Source: Polyporus tsugae (lineage: Eukaryota > Basidiomycota > Agaricomycetes > Polyporales > Polyporaceae). From it: DNA of 64,000 bases. The notes under the pieces are model-generated. The model searched no databases and was not told where the DNA came from. It was given only the letters and a program-made list of their open reading frames with translations. Location of the stretch: assembly GCA_024305745.1 (NCBI GenBank), contig JAHRBS010000006.1:1490501-1554500 (forward strand), given 5' to 3'. Numbering within the stretch: the first letter of the stretch is position 1; every line of letters begins with the position of its first letter. Positions 10,739 through 21,455 of this stretch are shown here, piece after piece. A program made the translations under genes and the position numbers.

Positions 10739-13646
10739 GGCTGAACCACAAGGACGAGGACCGATGGGGGGAGGGGGGGAGAGACTCGAGAGCCTAGCAC
10801 ACCATGGGAATGCTCCAGGGCATTAATAGTTGGGCGGGTCCCACCGACCCAGGATAAGGCAGAGAACCTGTTACCACCGCGGGAGCAGCGCGAGACATGT
10901 AAGCCAGCTGGTGGGCTCGCCCTTAACGTTATCGCACCTTCCCCAGGAACGTCCCGGTGAGGGGTCGCATGGCCACTGTCTGGCATTGCGATAACGATCC
11001 GGTGCAATACGAGGACAGGGCCCCCTATACTTAGCGGCTTCTGCGTAACTCTGGCCGCGATGCTCGTCGCGAACGCCTTCGCATTCCCACACCACGCGGG
11101 AGGGGTCTCTGTGTCAGCAACTCGGAAGCCCGATAAGAGCAGCCCGACTTACATGAATGGGCGGGAAAAAGAGACCACCACGCTAGTTGTCCTCTCACAT
11201 GTGACGGTTTGCACCATGTGAGGCGGTATTGTCGCCGAAGTCCAGACATACAGCCTGAAGGATATGTCATTGGGCTGTCAGACACGACGACGTAGACTTG
11301 CCGTAAGCGGCAGGACGACGGCTACAAATGAGTGGGGGCTATTTGTGGGATGCGATCATAGGTTGCACTATCATCATAGGACGTCAAGACACTCTACCTG
11401 GCCCAGTACCTTCCCTCGTCGCAACGTGCGAATTCGACTCGGAATAACTACTCCACTGGTCGATGCGAACCGGAAGCCTCAGACGAAGTGTTAACATTTT
11501 GAGCATATCTTGACAGGAAAGGGACGCGCATACCTTGCAGCTGAACGGTCAAGCCACTGGTTGACGTGCGCAGGGCAGATTGACACGGGCCTGTATGTGT
11601 GGGCATGGGAGGGAAGACCAAGATCCGGATGCTGGCCCTCCGACGGTGGAACCTGGGCAACTGTATACGTATATGCCCTAATGTCTGCTAGTCCTTGAGA
11701 AGAAATGAGTGAAGAGGAAGCACAGGGGTCAAAGAGGCGGCATTTGAGGGGGGTCCATGCTGAGCTCGGTGACCGACTTGTCGAACCTACTGCGCATGCG
11801 CAGAGAGGCGCATACAGTTTGCACAGGCGAAGCGCCAGCGAGACCCCAGACACTGTTAGGTCTTAGGTTTCAAAGTCCATTCTGTTTCTCGGGGGATCGG
11901 CTTTCGCGCCGGTCCGGAGGTCCTACATTTCTGTCTGCGTCAGCCACAGAGGCGTGGAGGCACACCAAATTCGAGCAACACACTGGTTCAACGCACCGCA
12001 AGGCGGAAGATCCCTCTCAGAAGACCCCGAATTATCATTTACAAAGCTATCAACAGGCCTGACAACACCATGGCCAGGGGGCTCGCCGCCACGGTAAAGG
12101 ACGTTTAACCCTAAAGCATAGGCATGGCTATATTTATATCGTATTGAAACACGCGGAATAGTGGTCCTCCTCCTCATAAGTCCATGCTGAGATTAAAAGG
12201 AACGTAGCGTGGCCGTCCGACAAATGGGAAAGATGGGGTTATACGAGTATGAATGGCTACATCCATGTATGTATTAAATGTGACCGTAGATGACGTCGCA
12301 GTTAACGAACATCCAGTACACCAACATCGAAGTCTGCATAAGGCTATGGAACTTGCAAAAAGGGCGCGGAAGAACATCTGCTTGGAACGACCGGGTCCGG
12401 GACCACATACCTGGCACGCATACACGTCATGTACTCCAAGAGGTGGGCAATTATCTTGCAAACCCCGCGAAGAAGCGATAGAGGGATGTCAACGAAGCTG
12501 ACAGCAAGCACTGTGAGGGACGAGGTCGAGGTAGTGTCGCAGTTTCTGATGAGCGTGTAGCGGCGGTGGGGAGGGGAAATTCGCAGGAATCTGTCATCTT
12601 GTTGGCGTTAATCTTGAAGAAGACGGCTCAGATCAGGCGATATACAGTATGTACTTGTTCGCAGTCAACCGGCCATGGCGGACCAACTCGCAAGCGCATT
12701 TGGTGTCCGAGAACCCCTGAGGCATTTCTCCGGATAGAACTCGGGGAGCATCGTGCTGCACAGACGTTAGCATCGAACCATCCAGTATATTTTTGCGTGG
12801 CTTACGCATCTCCAGACCTGAGGCCTGAGGTCCTTACTCCTAGCGATCGATGGCAGAGATGGAGGACACTGTTATCCCCGTCAGGGCGGCAAGTTCCGCT
12901 TTCGATGCGTGGAAGAGGAATAAATCAGCAGTGACGGGTGCGCGCCGAAAGCGACATACCGATGCGACCATGACTACATATCTCCTTTACGTGCCGGATG
13001 TGTTCCTCATCGTCAATGGAACGATAGGCACCGACCTAAAATCGACAAGTCAATGTAGCCCCGTCAACCAACAGATTCGGAGACATACCTATATGCTAGT
13101 ACGACACCGGACCGGCACGAGATATGGGAGGCGATGGTACGATGAAAAGCCGAAGAACGGCACGCTCGGCCTTGGGTGGGATGACTCAAAGCAGACGCAC
13201 GAACAGGAACAAGCGCATATAGTCAGCAGGGATCAGACGGCAGGGACGTGCAGACAGCGAGTAGACGGACTCGAGGGCGACGGGTGGGAAACAAGCAAGG
13301 GACTCATTATAGATGAGGTGGATACTACGCGATGTGGATAGGTGATCATGAGAAAACAAGAAGGCGAGTCGTACAAACAACAACAGCAACGCCGGTGAGT
13401 ACACAACATTACGTTCAGTGGGATAACGATAGGGAAAGGGGGGAAGCAGGATCCGTCCAGGAGATTAACCAGGATGGGACGCGCAGAATGCACTGGCTAG
13501 GCAGATTGCCATTTGCGAGGGTATCGCTGCTGCAGCGGATGAGGAGTCGTCGCAGCACGACAACACGAATAATGTGCAGAGCGAGGGAGGGCGTTGGGTG
13601 TTGTGGATTCCTGTAAGGATATCCAAGGGTATGTTCGTGACTTCCA
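10739..13646. other. 2.9-kb intergenic stretch, no gene supported
   Basis: Frames on both strands are short, lack family motifs and do not chain through plausible introns. The part next to 10738 should carry the OPT promoter. A small multi-exon gene could be hidden here, as the Asterix-like gene nearly was, but I found none. Confidence 0.4.
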
Positions 13647-14412
13647 TCATGCCTGCGCCGTGAGCACGGTCGCCTGCGTCGTCTTCACCTTCTTCTTCGG
13701 CGACTTGCTGGCAAGCGTTAGCCCGGGGACCTCGTCGTCGGCGACCGCCACTGTGGGTGCTGGGGGCTCCTCCACCTTCCTTGCCGACGCAGCAGCATCC
13801 TCCTTGATAGAGATGACCTCCCCCGCTTTAGCGTCGAGCTCACCCTCCGTGTCAACGTCGGTGTCGGCCTCGCCGTCAGCATCGGCGTCCTCCCCCTCCG
13901 TCGCCTTCAGTTGCGGAGAATCCGGGAGTGGGATCGCCGCCGCCTCCTTCACCTCTCCCGAGGCCTCCTCCTCATCCTCGGCTGCCGAAAACTTCTCCTC
14001 GAGCTCGACCTCCTCCACGCCTTTCGTCACCTCCTTCACCTCCTCCGTCTCTGGCACCGGCGTCGCAGGCGCAGGGGTCGCATCCCCCTCCGACTCCGCG
14101 CGGAGCTTCTTCGACGCTGGCGTGTGATCGCGCTCGTGCTCGTCGTCGGGCTCGGGGGTGCTCAATCGCCGTTTGCGACCGATCTGGGGTGCGGTCGATG
14201 TCGCTGTGTATGCATGAATCCCGATCCGGTGGCCATCGAGGAGGTTCAAGAAGGGGGTCGAGAAAGGGCAGTACCGAAGACAAATGAAGGCGCGTGTCAG
14301 ATGCATGGCGGGCTCGATCGAGAGAAGGCGGAAAGCACGCACCATCCTCGCTCCATGGCCGGTCTGGGCGCGGGAAGAACCCGCTTGATATCCTCCGGAT
14401 GAGCTTGTACAT
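13647..14412 (-). CDS. Small acidic protein with basic nuclear-localisation-type clusters, unknown
   Basis: Exons 14343-14412 and 13647-14203 join in phase (70 + 557 nt) to give 208 residues. The N-terminus MYKLIRRISSGFFPRPDRPW is basic and aromatic. Next come GRKRRLSTPEPDDEHERD and ASKKLR, which look like bipartite nuclear signals. A long Glu/Asp/Ala region follows, and SPKKKVKTTQ lies close to the C-terminus. An in-frame TAA lies upstream of ATG 14412, so the start is secure. The composition suggests a disordered nuclear or chromatin-associated protein. I do not recognise the family and assign no function. Confidence 0.7.
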
Positions 14413-14703
14413 GACTTCTGGGAACGGTCGGCGAAGAGGTTACGGATGCGCTGGCGGACAGGTCGTGCGTGGGATCAAGTAGGGCAGGCAGAGAAGCGCG
14501 AGCGGGGGGGTGCGGTTCGGGGAGGTGATCGCGAAGGCTGGGGCGCGCGACGCGACGTGGCGCTTCGTATTCAACAACTTCTGCTGGGGGCTTTGTGCTT
14601 GTTTGCCTTCCCCGCGCCACGATCACGTGATAGGAGCGCCCATCACAGTACTGTCTTCGTGGTCATTGTTGTGGGGTACATAAACCACATCAGGCCGCTG
14701 GGG

Positions 14704-16768
14704 TTAGTGAAAAAACCTAACCAGGTTTCGCGAGGCTCTACTACGACGAGAACAACAGTAACGATACAACAACGAGTGGAATGCTACAACAATACATGCG
14801 GCGAACAGCAGGACAGCTTGCAGGAATAATCGCGATGTCGATAAGTTATTCTCCCGCATTGTCTTCGACCATGCCTTTCGAGACAGACGCGGCAAGGTGA
14901 AGCTCCAGAGCTCCGTGGAGAAAGGGAGGGGACGGTATTGGGCGGCTGTTCCTCCCAAAGACGATGACTGGATGGCGAGAGTTGCGTTCCGCTCCACGAA
15001 CGACTTGATGCGGGCAGCATTCATGATGTCAAAGTCCCTGTATGCTTGCTCTACATCCGTGTTCTGCGCGTTCTGTAAGCATTAGGAGTCCTGCATGACA
15101 AAGTACGATCTCTTACGCTGATGAGCTGAACGTAAGGCATGTTATCACCGCGATCCCCGTAGCTGTAAAGCGCATACATGTTCTGTAGTGCATTCAAGCC
15201 GATGAGGAACGCTATCCATGACTGTATGAGATGATCGTTGAAGTAGAAATTTCAATAATACCCACGAATGCGCTTATCCACGTTATTACGAAACAATCCT
15301 CGGCAGAGAGGTATCCCATCCTGGATGTCGTAATCGTATACCTCCGTCATGTCAATAGGATGAATCGGAAAGGTTGCATTCCTGCTCATGGGGTTGTGGG
15401 GAGTCAGCGAGTGAGCCACCTTACTTCGAATTCGCAGATCAAACGTACCCGATCACCATCGACACGTTCAACTTCGCACTGCAAGGAACGCTCCAATAAC
15501 CGTCATCCAGTAGACGCGATCCGGGCACTGAACCATAGATCACGCGCATATACTCGGGCGGTACGCACACTGGGCGCGGATATCAATGACTGGCCTGGCA
15601 GAAACGGGCATAGAGTTGACTAGACTCACCAGTATAGGCACCAGTATCCAGCGCGAACGGCAACTCGGCTGAACCGGCTGAACCGCCAAGGTTGACCTTC
15701 TCTCCATTGACCATGAACCCTTGAGACGGAACATCCCAAAGATTGCCGGTCATGAGGCTCAGCTTCGGAGCATCCGCGATTTTGGCGAACGATTGGGATG
15801 TACCGCCTAAGGGGGAGATTTGAGGACGGGGCTTCGGCTTATATTGACTGCGAACGTACCGAACGATAGTGTCCCATTGTTCACCATGCCCTCAGAATCG
15901 CGGGAGGAAAATTCTACTGTAAAGAGTGGCTGTATATCAGGGTTCTGGTCAAGGAGCTAGTCAAGTTCAACACCCAGTTAGCGATAGCGGGAGACCGACA
16001 TCCTGTATATCACTCACAGTCCGAAGGATCGGATTTATCACCCACTCAGTACCCTTCAACGTCTCACGGATAACACTCCACCCGCGGGGACTACATGCGA
16101 GAGTCAAACGTGAGCAACATGCCATACCGGGCTGTAAGAAAGGAGGGAAACGCACGGCCCAAGCCCAAGGATGCCTTTGTCCCCATACTTGGTGATGTTC
16201 GTCGTCCCGGGAACGTTAACTGTCGCGCCTTGTCCATTGGTATCCAATCTCATTTAACGACAGCAGAACGCACCGAAAGACTGGTTATATGCGATCAGTC
16301 CCCCACCCATCAGTCCCCCACCCAACTGCACATCCGCGTACTCTGCCGAACCGCGTGCGTACGTGTGCACGCCGTCCACACCGTACTGGAGCATGATCGC
16401 GCGGCCAGTCTTGACGGACTCCCCCTTCGCGAGCGCCGCCTCCGAACCGCTCGTGTCGATCCACAGGTCGCTGCTCCCGGTATCGATGATAACCTGCCCA
16501 GAAGGAGAACATTAGCGTCGTGGACGGTGGGTATATGCGCATCACGACCACGCACCTCGAACGGTACACCGGCCACAGACGCGTTGACGACGTATATGTG
16601 GTGCTGGGGCAAGCTCTCCGGACCCCTAGCGATCTTGAACGGCACCGTCCTGACTTGCAGTGTAGGGGACTCGGAAGCAGCGAGCGCCGCGCCGAACACC
16701 CCATCCACCAAACCCAAAAGAAGACAGAAACCTAGGACAAAGACCACAGAAACCCAAAGAAAACGCAT
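14704..16768 (-). CDS. Pepsin-like aspartic peptidase (A1 family) with C-terminal membrane anchor
   Basis: About nine exons can be chained in phase. The N-terminus is a signal peptide (LWVSVVFVLGFCLLLGLVDG). The first catalytic motif is VIIDTGSSDLW and the second is FALDTGAYT, an unusual DTGA in place of DTGT/S. GDKGILGLGP, DDGYWSVPC and PYVQLISV are standard A1 landmarks. The last exon adds a hydrophobic segment, AVLLFAACIVVAFHSLLY, then a basic Arg-rich tail ending FFH, so the enzyme is probably a type I membrane protein facing outward, or GPI-like in topology. The phase of one intron, near 15300, forces a GTGGAT donor. A 14-nt tandem duplication at about 16302-16330 gives GGGLMGGGL after the first lobe. 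Protein turnover outside the cell or in the vacuole is the likely role. Confidence 0.88.
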
Positions 16769-17927
16769 CGGCTTGCTACCTCGTCGCTAGGAGAGAGGAC
16801 ATTCGGATCCTATGGGAAGGCAGCAACAAACTACTAACAGACTCCGTTGCAGAGGTAGGAGGTGGGAGCGGAAGGGATTCGTTACGCCGTCCATGGCGAG
16901 TACTGTTTTGTATCTCGGGTCCAGGCCACCCGATAGCGGCGGCCGCACGCGATCCGACACCGATGACAGAAGATCGGGCGGGGCAAGCTGTCCAAAGTCT
17001 GTGAAATCGGTGTGAAATCGTTGGACGACATCAGGACAGTAAGCTAGGCAACTGATAATAAAGCTGTTTGGAATCAGCTTTGGATCGAGGACGGCTGTAG
17101 AGGACGTGCATATGATCAGGCAGTTCGATCAGGATGTGCCACGGATGCTTCGTACCTTTGTGAGTGCATGTATGTCCACTCCGGACGTCCAGAAGGGGAT
17201 CCGGGTTCTGGAATTACAAGACACCACTAAGAGACCACGGCGTTCAGGCAACGAACTCGAGTTGCTTCTGCATGGAGACTGTACTGTGTACATGTGAGCA
17301 CACGTTGAGTTGCAGTGTGGGGCACCACAGGGCCAGGCACAGGAGACATCAGATGGAACGGAAAGAAGCAAGAGCGGACTTACCGTGGAGGCGCCGGTTT
17401 TAGCGTATGCTGTACAGTACATAAGTACTGTGCGAAAGGCTACTTACGATGAATTTGAAGACTCGGAGCACCGGAAGAGTTCATGCTATGCGGCTGACTC
17501 AAAGCAAAGAATCAGGTGTACGAGTTCGAATGGGAGACAGATCTTAAATAAGTGCAAAACAGTTCGTCTGCCTCCACCTGGTTTTCGTCACGGTGAAGGC
17601 TCCGATACAATTTGCCAACTCCGTCAGGTCATGATTAAAGCTCCGACTGTAATCAGTTTACGAGCTAACGTTGCCTGACCCTTCGCATTTTAACCTGAAA
17701 ACATATAATGATAATATCGAAACGAAGTGCTGAACACCACTATAGTGAGGTGCCCATACTTAAGCATATACACCGTAACTTTCCTGTTAGGCCCAGGCGT
17801 TAGCGATGTCCTTGATCTTAGATCTGCTCAGTCCGGCTTTCGCCGAAGTCGTCCTCGGTGTGGATTCTCGGGAACAGCGTCGTGTTGCGGGGTGTTACCC
17901 CGGGCCTGCGCTGCTGCATTAACTACC
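16769..17927. other. 1.2-kb intergenic stretch, no gene supported
   Basis: Lies between the divergent starts of the peptidase and the Asterix-like gene, so it should hold both promoters. No family motif was seen on either strand. Confidence 0.45.
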
Positions 17928-18522
17928 ATGTCTGTTCCTCCTTCTGTCGTCGCTGTTGTTGGAGACGATCCTCGAGACATCTCCGGAGAGACCAAGTTGA
18001 CCTTGCCAGAGACATGGCTGGTCGACTCCATGGGTATGTGCCAGCGCATCCGGTCACCTGGGGAGTGAATTTGAAGCACTAACTGGATGCCCTTACATAT
18101 AGATCCCCTTGGTTCTTCGAGTACGCCGAAGCCCTTGTTATATGCGCGCCACATGCTCTCCGACTGACGGTTAATACGCTTTAGTGATGTTCGTGTCCGG
18201 GTTGATCATGGTTACTCGAAACCGGTGCGTGTATGTAGCCATGGTCGGACGGCTTGGCCTTTGACCCCTCCTTTGCTTTCACGTACAGGTATCTTGCCTG
18301 GCCCTGTCTCCTCCTTTCAATCAACAGTGTCATCAATTCGCACCCATTGCGCGTAAAGGAGGGCAGCCAGGCCGGTGTCAGTGTCATCATGTACGTCGTT
18401 CATGTCTCCATTACCATTTCCCATGTCCCTAACCAGAGCGGTTTGATAGGCTCGGGATTGGTGCGCTTTTGGCATGCTATATGCCCTTGGTGATGATTGG
18501 GCCCAAACAGCCAGTTGCATGA
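17928..18522 (+). CDS. Asterix/PAT10-type small ER membrane protein (WDR83OS family, UPF0139)
   Basis: Four short exons, 17928-18033, 18185-18224, 18289-18390 and 18450-18522, join in phase to exactly 106 codons plus stop, matching the usual length of this family. Exon 1 encodes DPRDISGETKLTLPETW and VDSMG, and exon 2 the membrane stretch MFVSGLIMVTRN. Exon 3 gives RYLAWPCLLLSINSVINSHP then LRVKEGSQAG. Exon 4 gives LGIGALLACYMPLVMIGP. The pattern of a first TM, an aromatic second TM with SINSVINxxP, a KEG turn and a third TM ending in Pro fits fungal Asterix proteins. In animals Asterix pairs with CCDC47 in the PAT complex, which shields polar TM segments during membrane-protein insertion. 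The family call is inferred from motif order and length; no single long frame reveals the gene. Confidence 0.82.
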
Positions 18523-18902
18523 TAATTTGTATGTTATGTTCACCTGTAACTTATTTCTTGCGGAAAACAGAAGGAGACTCTTGTAAAGCGGACTGCTTGC
18601 GTTTCCTTTCGGCGCGATCCCTCGGCCCCGTCCTCTGCATAGCGCGCGGACTTCATTGCGTCATGTGCGTAGACCAGCGAAGAGGTGGGTATGTGGGTTG
18701 CCAGTCATGCTTGTGTGAGGTGTGCTTCCCTAGGTTGCAAGTCCATCCACGTCAGGTTGCCATAACAAAACTTTTGCTCAGCAGTCGCAGAATTTCAGTG
18801 GCGAGGAAGTGAAGACAACATGCATAGCACAGTGATAGCGAATAGTCAGAACATACTGGTACATTTTCAACCCTCGTCTGAAAACCTCTCCATATCGCAT
18901 GG
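18523..18902. other. Convergent 3' intergenic region
   Basis: This 380-nt stretch separates two convergent gene ends and holds nothing recognised beyond presumed 3' UTRs. Confidence 0.5.
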
Positions 18903-19686
18903 CTATGACGGCGGAACAGCGAACGGGTCCCCCATGCTCTCATCCATCAACGGCCCACCGAGCAATGGGTCCGCAGACTGCAATTGTGACAGGTCTGCAC
19001 CCTCAAACTGTTCCCCGTCCGGTCCTATACCGCCCATGTCCAAGCTCATGCCCTCGTCCCCGCCCATAGACAAATCCCCTCCATCCAAAGGTCCCCCACC
19101 CAGCTCGCCCTCATCCTCCCCACCCGCCTGCGGGGGCATCAGCGCATCCTGCAGCCCGTCGTCGACATCCTCCGGGCCAGGGGTCGGAGTGGGCGGTTGG
19201 AATGATATCGAGAGAGGATGGGGCTTCGGCGAGGGCGGTTTGGACTGGGGCGCGCTGATGTCCCCTACAGACTCGTTCTGCGACTGGAGCGGGGCGGGCT
19301 CGGAGACGTCGCGCGACATGGGCCCGGGGGTCGCGTTCGAGTTCGCGGCTTCGTCCTGCTCCATGTCGTCGTCGCCCTCGACGACCTCGACGAGGTCTTC
19401 GGGCTGGATCGGCGCGAGCGGCTCGTCCACTTCACCCTCATCGTCACTGAATTGCTGTGATGCCAGTCAGAATGTGAGCATATGGGCTGTGAGAGGAGGA
19501 ATGGGGGCAGGGGCGCACTTGCTTCTTATCCGTCTTGACCCACTTGTACACGCGAAGCGTCGTGCCAGGCAGCGCGCCGTCCGGAGGGCCCCATACTTTC
19601 TCCCAGCATGGGACAGGCTGCATCAGTTGTCGACGCGACGCCTCCGACGTGGACGTGGTGAACCCGACTCTTCTCCTGGTAGCCAT
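18903..19686 (-). CDS. Acidic, Pro/Gly-rich protein of unknown function
   Basis: Exons 19519-19686 and 18903-19454 join in phase to 239 residues (KTDKKQ, intron, QFSDDEGEVDEPLAPI). The N-terminal 60 residues look folded and conserved: SRRQLMQPVPCWEKVW then LRVYKWVKTDKK. The rest is acidic and low in complexity, with MEQDEA, PSPKPHPLSISF, then repeated Gly/Asp stretches (GPDGEQFEGADLSQLQ) and the end DPFAVPPS. A short basic N-terminus plus an acidic tail suggests a nuclear subunit of a chromatin or transcription complex. That is only an impression, and I do not recognise the family. It is transcribed divergently from MED7 across 260 nt. Confidence 0.7.
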
Positions 19687-19946
19687 ACTATGCGAGGTTT
19701 CTGAGAGTGTGAAAAGCAGATAGAGAGGTCGGAGAACGAACAGGGAAGACGATGGCGGTTGAGAGGCGAGACGGGGAAGGCGCGTGCTCGCGTCGCGCGC
19801 CTTTTCCGTTCTCCCGCGGATGGCGACTTGCGCCTACTGTAAACTCCCATGAAGCTCTGGCCTCCGCGGCCATCTATCCCCTCTCAGCCTCTCTTGGGCT
19901 CACCTCGACGTCATATTCCACGCTGAAGACGACACGTTGACGACCG
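19687..19946. promoter_or_regulatory. Shared divergent promoter region of the acidic protein gene and MED7
   Basis: Only 260 nt separate the two start codons, so both promoters must overlap or abut here. No TATA box or specific operator could be identified. Confidence 0.45.
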
Positions 19947-20972
19947 ATGGATGACGAGGAGACCGAGCTCCGGAACCCATTCCCCTCCCCTCCTTCCCAC
20001 TACACGCGGTACACCAACCACAATCTCAAGCTCCTCGAGCTCTTGAAGGAACGCGCGGGCGAGGGTGCGGATATCGCCGCGCTGAACCAGTATGATGTCC
20101 TGTCTGACCAGGCGGACGTGCCGGAATGGTCGATCGCGACGCTGGAGAAGCCACGCGTAGACTGGATACTAGAAGAGGGACATTACACAGTCTTCGGGGA
20201 CACCTGGTTTGTGAGTGGTTATTGCGATACGTCCTTGCGTCTCTGATCTGACACGTTGTGTTACGTCAGGTCAAAGAGACTATCCCTTCATTAGCAGAGC
20301 TAGGTGGACACCAGTTATACCCGCAGGACCCAAGCGTCGGTATGTTCTGCGTCCGACCACTTATATGCGCGATGTCGTTGATGTGTGGGCCCCGCTCGCT
20401 TGCGCAGACCGTCGCCCGGCACTCTGCAGTATCCTGCGTTCATTGCTCGTAACCTATTCGAAGCTCCTCAGCTCACTCCTAGCGCCTCCACCGACCAATT
20501 CGTCCGAAGACGAGGCTGAGTGGAAGCAGCATCTGGAATGGATCAACATCCTCGCGCAAAACATCATGGCTGCCGCGAACGACCTCCGTCCCGTGCAGGC
20601 GCGAGGGAACCTCGAGCTCATGATGCGGAGACAGCTAGAGCTGAGGAAAGAGGAGACGAAGGCGATCCACTCGTACGTGTTGTTCTTCGCACTGTATTTG
20701 AACAGTCAGCTCACGCATGACCATTATGCATGCAGCAAATGTGACTCTTTAGAGGCGCAGCTAGCTGAACTGCGTCAGGCCGCACAAGCTATAGGCTCTG
20801 CTTCAAGTGCTGAAGCGAGCCAAGCTGCCGCAGCCCCGGTATGTCATTATTCCAATTTCCAGTGACTGATCTCGTTTTGATGGTTTTGTGTTCATCACAG
20901 CGCATGCAACTCCTGGACCCAAGCAAGATGTCTAACGAGGACGTTTTGCGCTGGGCGGAGGAAGTCATCTGA
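19947..20972 (+). CDS. MED7: Mediator complex subunit 7
   Basis: Five exons (19947-20210, 20270-20339, 20408-20672, 20736-20838, 20901-20972) join in phase to 257 residues. MED7 belongs to the middle module of Mediator, pairs with MED21, and links activators to RNA polymerase II. The N-terminus has the typical pattern NPFPSPPSHYTRYTNHNLK. Next come LGGHQLYPQDPS and the long helices RRPALCSILRSLLVTYSKLL and WINILAQNIMAAANDLRPVQ then ARGNLELMMRRQLELRKEET. A coiled-coil end (DSLEAQLAELRQ) closes the domain. The final exon adds a short tail ending LRWAEEVI. Length and motif order match fungal MED7. The start is the first ATG after the divergent promoter. Confidence 0.92.
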
Positions 20973-21455
20973 ACTCGTTGTGTATCATAGGTCGATCTCT
21001 TGCAAACGCTATCGCGCTTTCGATTCCGGGCATGAAGCATACCAGCCCTTCGTTCGGCGAGTTTGAGTACGTTATCGCGCAAGGCTGAGAAGCAGCTCTC
21101 GGAATGTCGGCGCCCAGTGGTCAAGTAGCGCGAAGCTGGAGCCAGATGCTTCACATGCTTATATAGCGGTTCCACGCAGGCGGTCGCACAAATTCTTCCC
21201 CCGCACACGAGGTCTGCAAAAGATGACAGTGGGCTTCGAGACCGCCCGCTCGGCCAGCGTGGCTTCGGGTGCCCGAACCTTGATGTAACAACCGCTGAAA
21301 CAGCGCTGCGGATCCGCATATCTATAGCTTCCCCGCTCAAGCCAATCTCCAGTTCTGAGCGATGGGCGCCTCTACTGACCTATTTTACCGGACCTTCAAC
21401 GATTAGGGCATTTGCTTTAGGTTGACCACCACCCACCTACGAGAGGAAAGCTGTC
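20973..21455. other. Intergenic stretch, nothing recognised
   Basis: Tandem gene gap between MED7 and the acyl-CoA synthetase; presumably the MED7 3' UTR and the promoter of the next gene. Confidence 0.5.

Noticed and set aside
12566..13341. Overlapping plus-strand frames of 122 and 163 codons
   Set aside because: No motif, no plausible splice chaining and no conserved-looking hydrophobic or catalytic pattern.
18820..19704. 294-codon plus-strand frame
   Set aside because: It is antisense to the two-exon acidic protein gene at 18903-19686, whose splice junction joins in phase; the plus frame is a by-product of Gly/Pro-rich codons.
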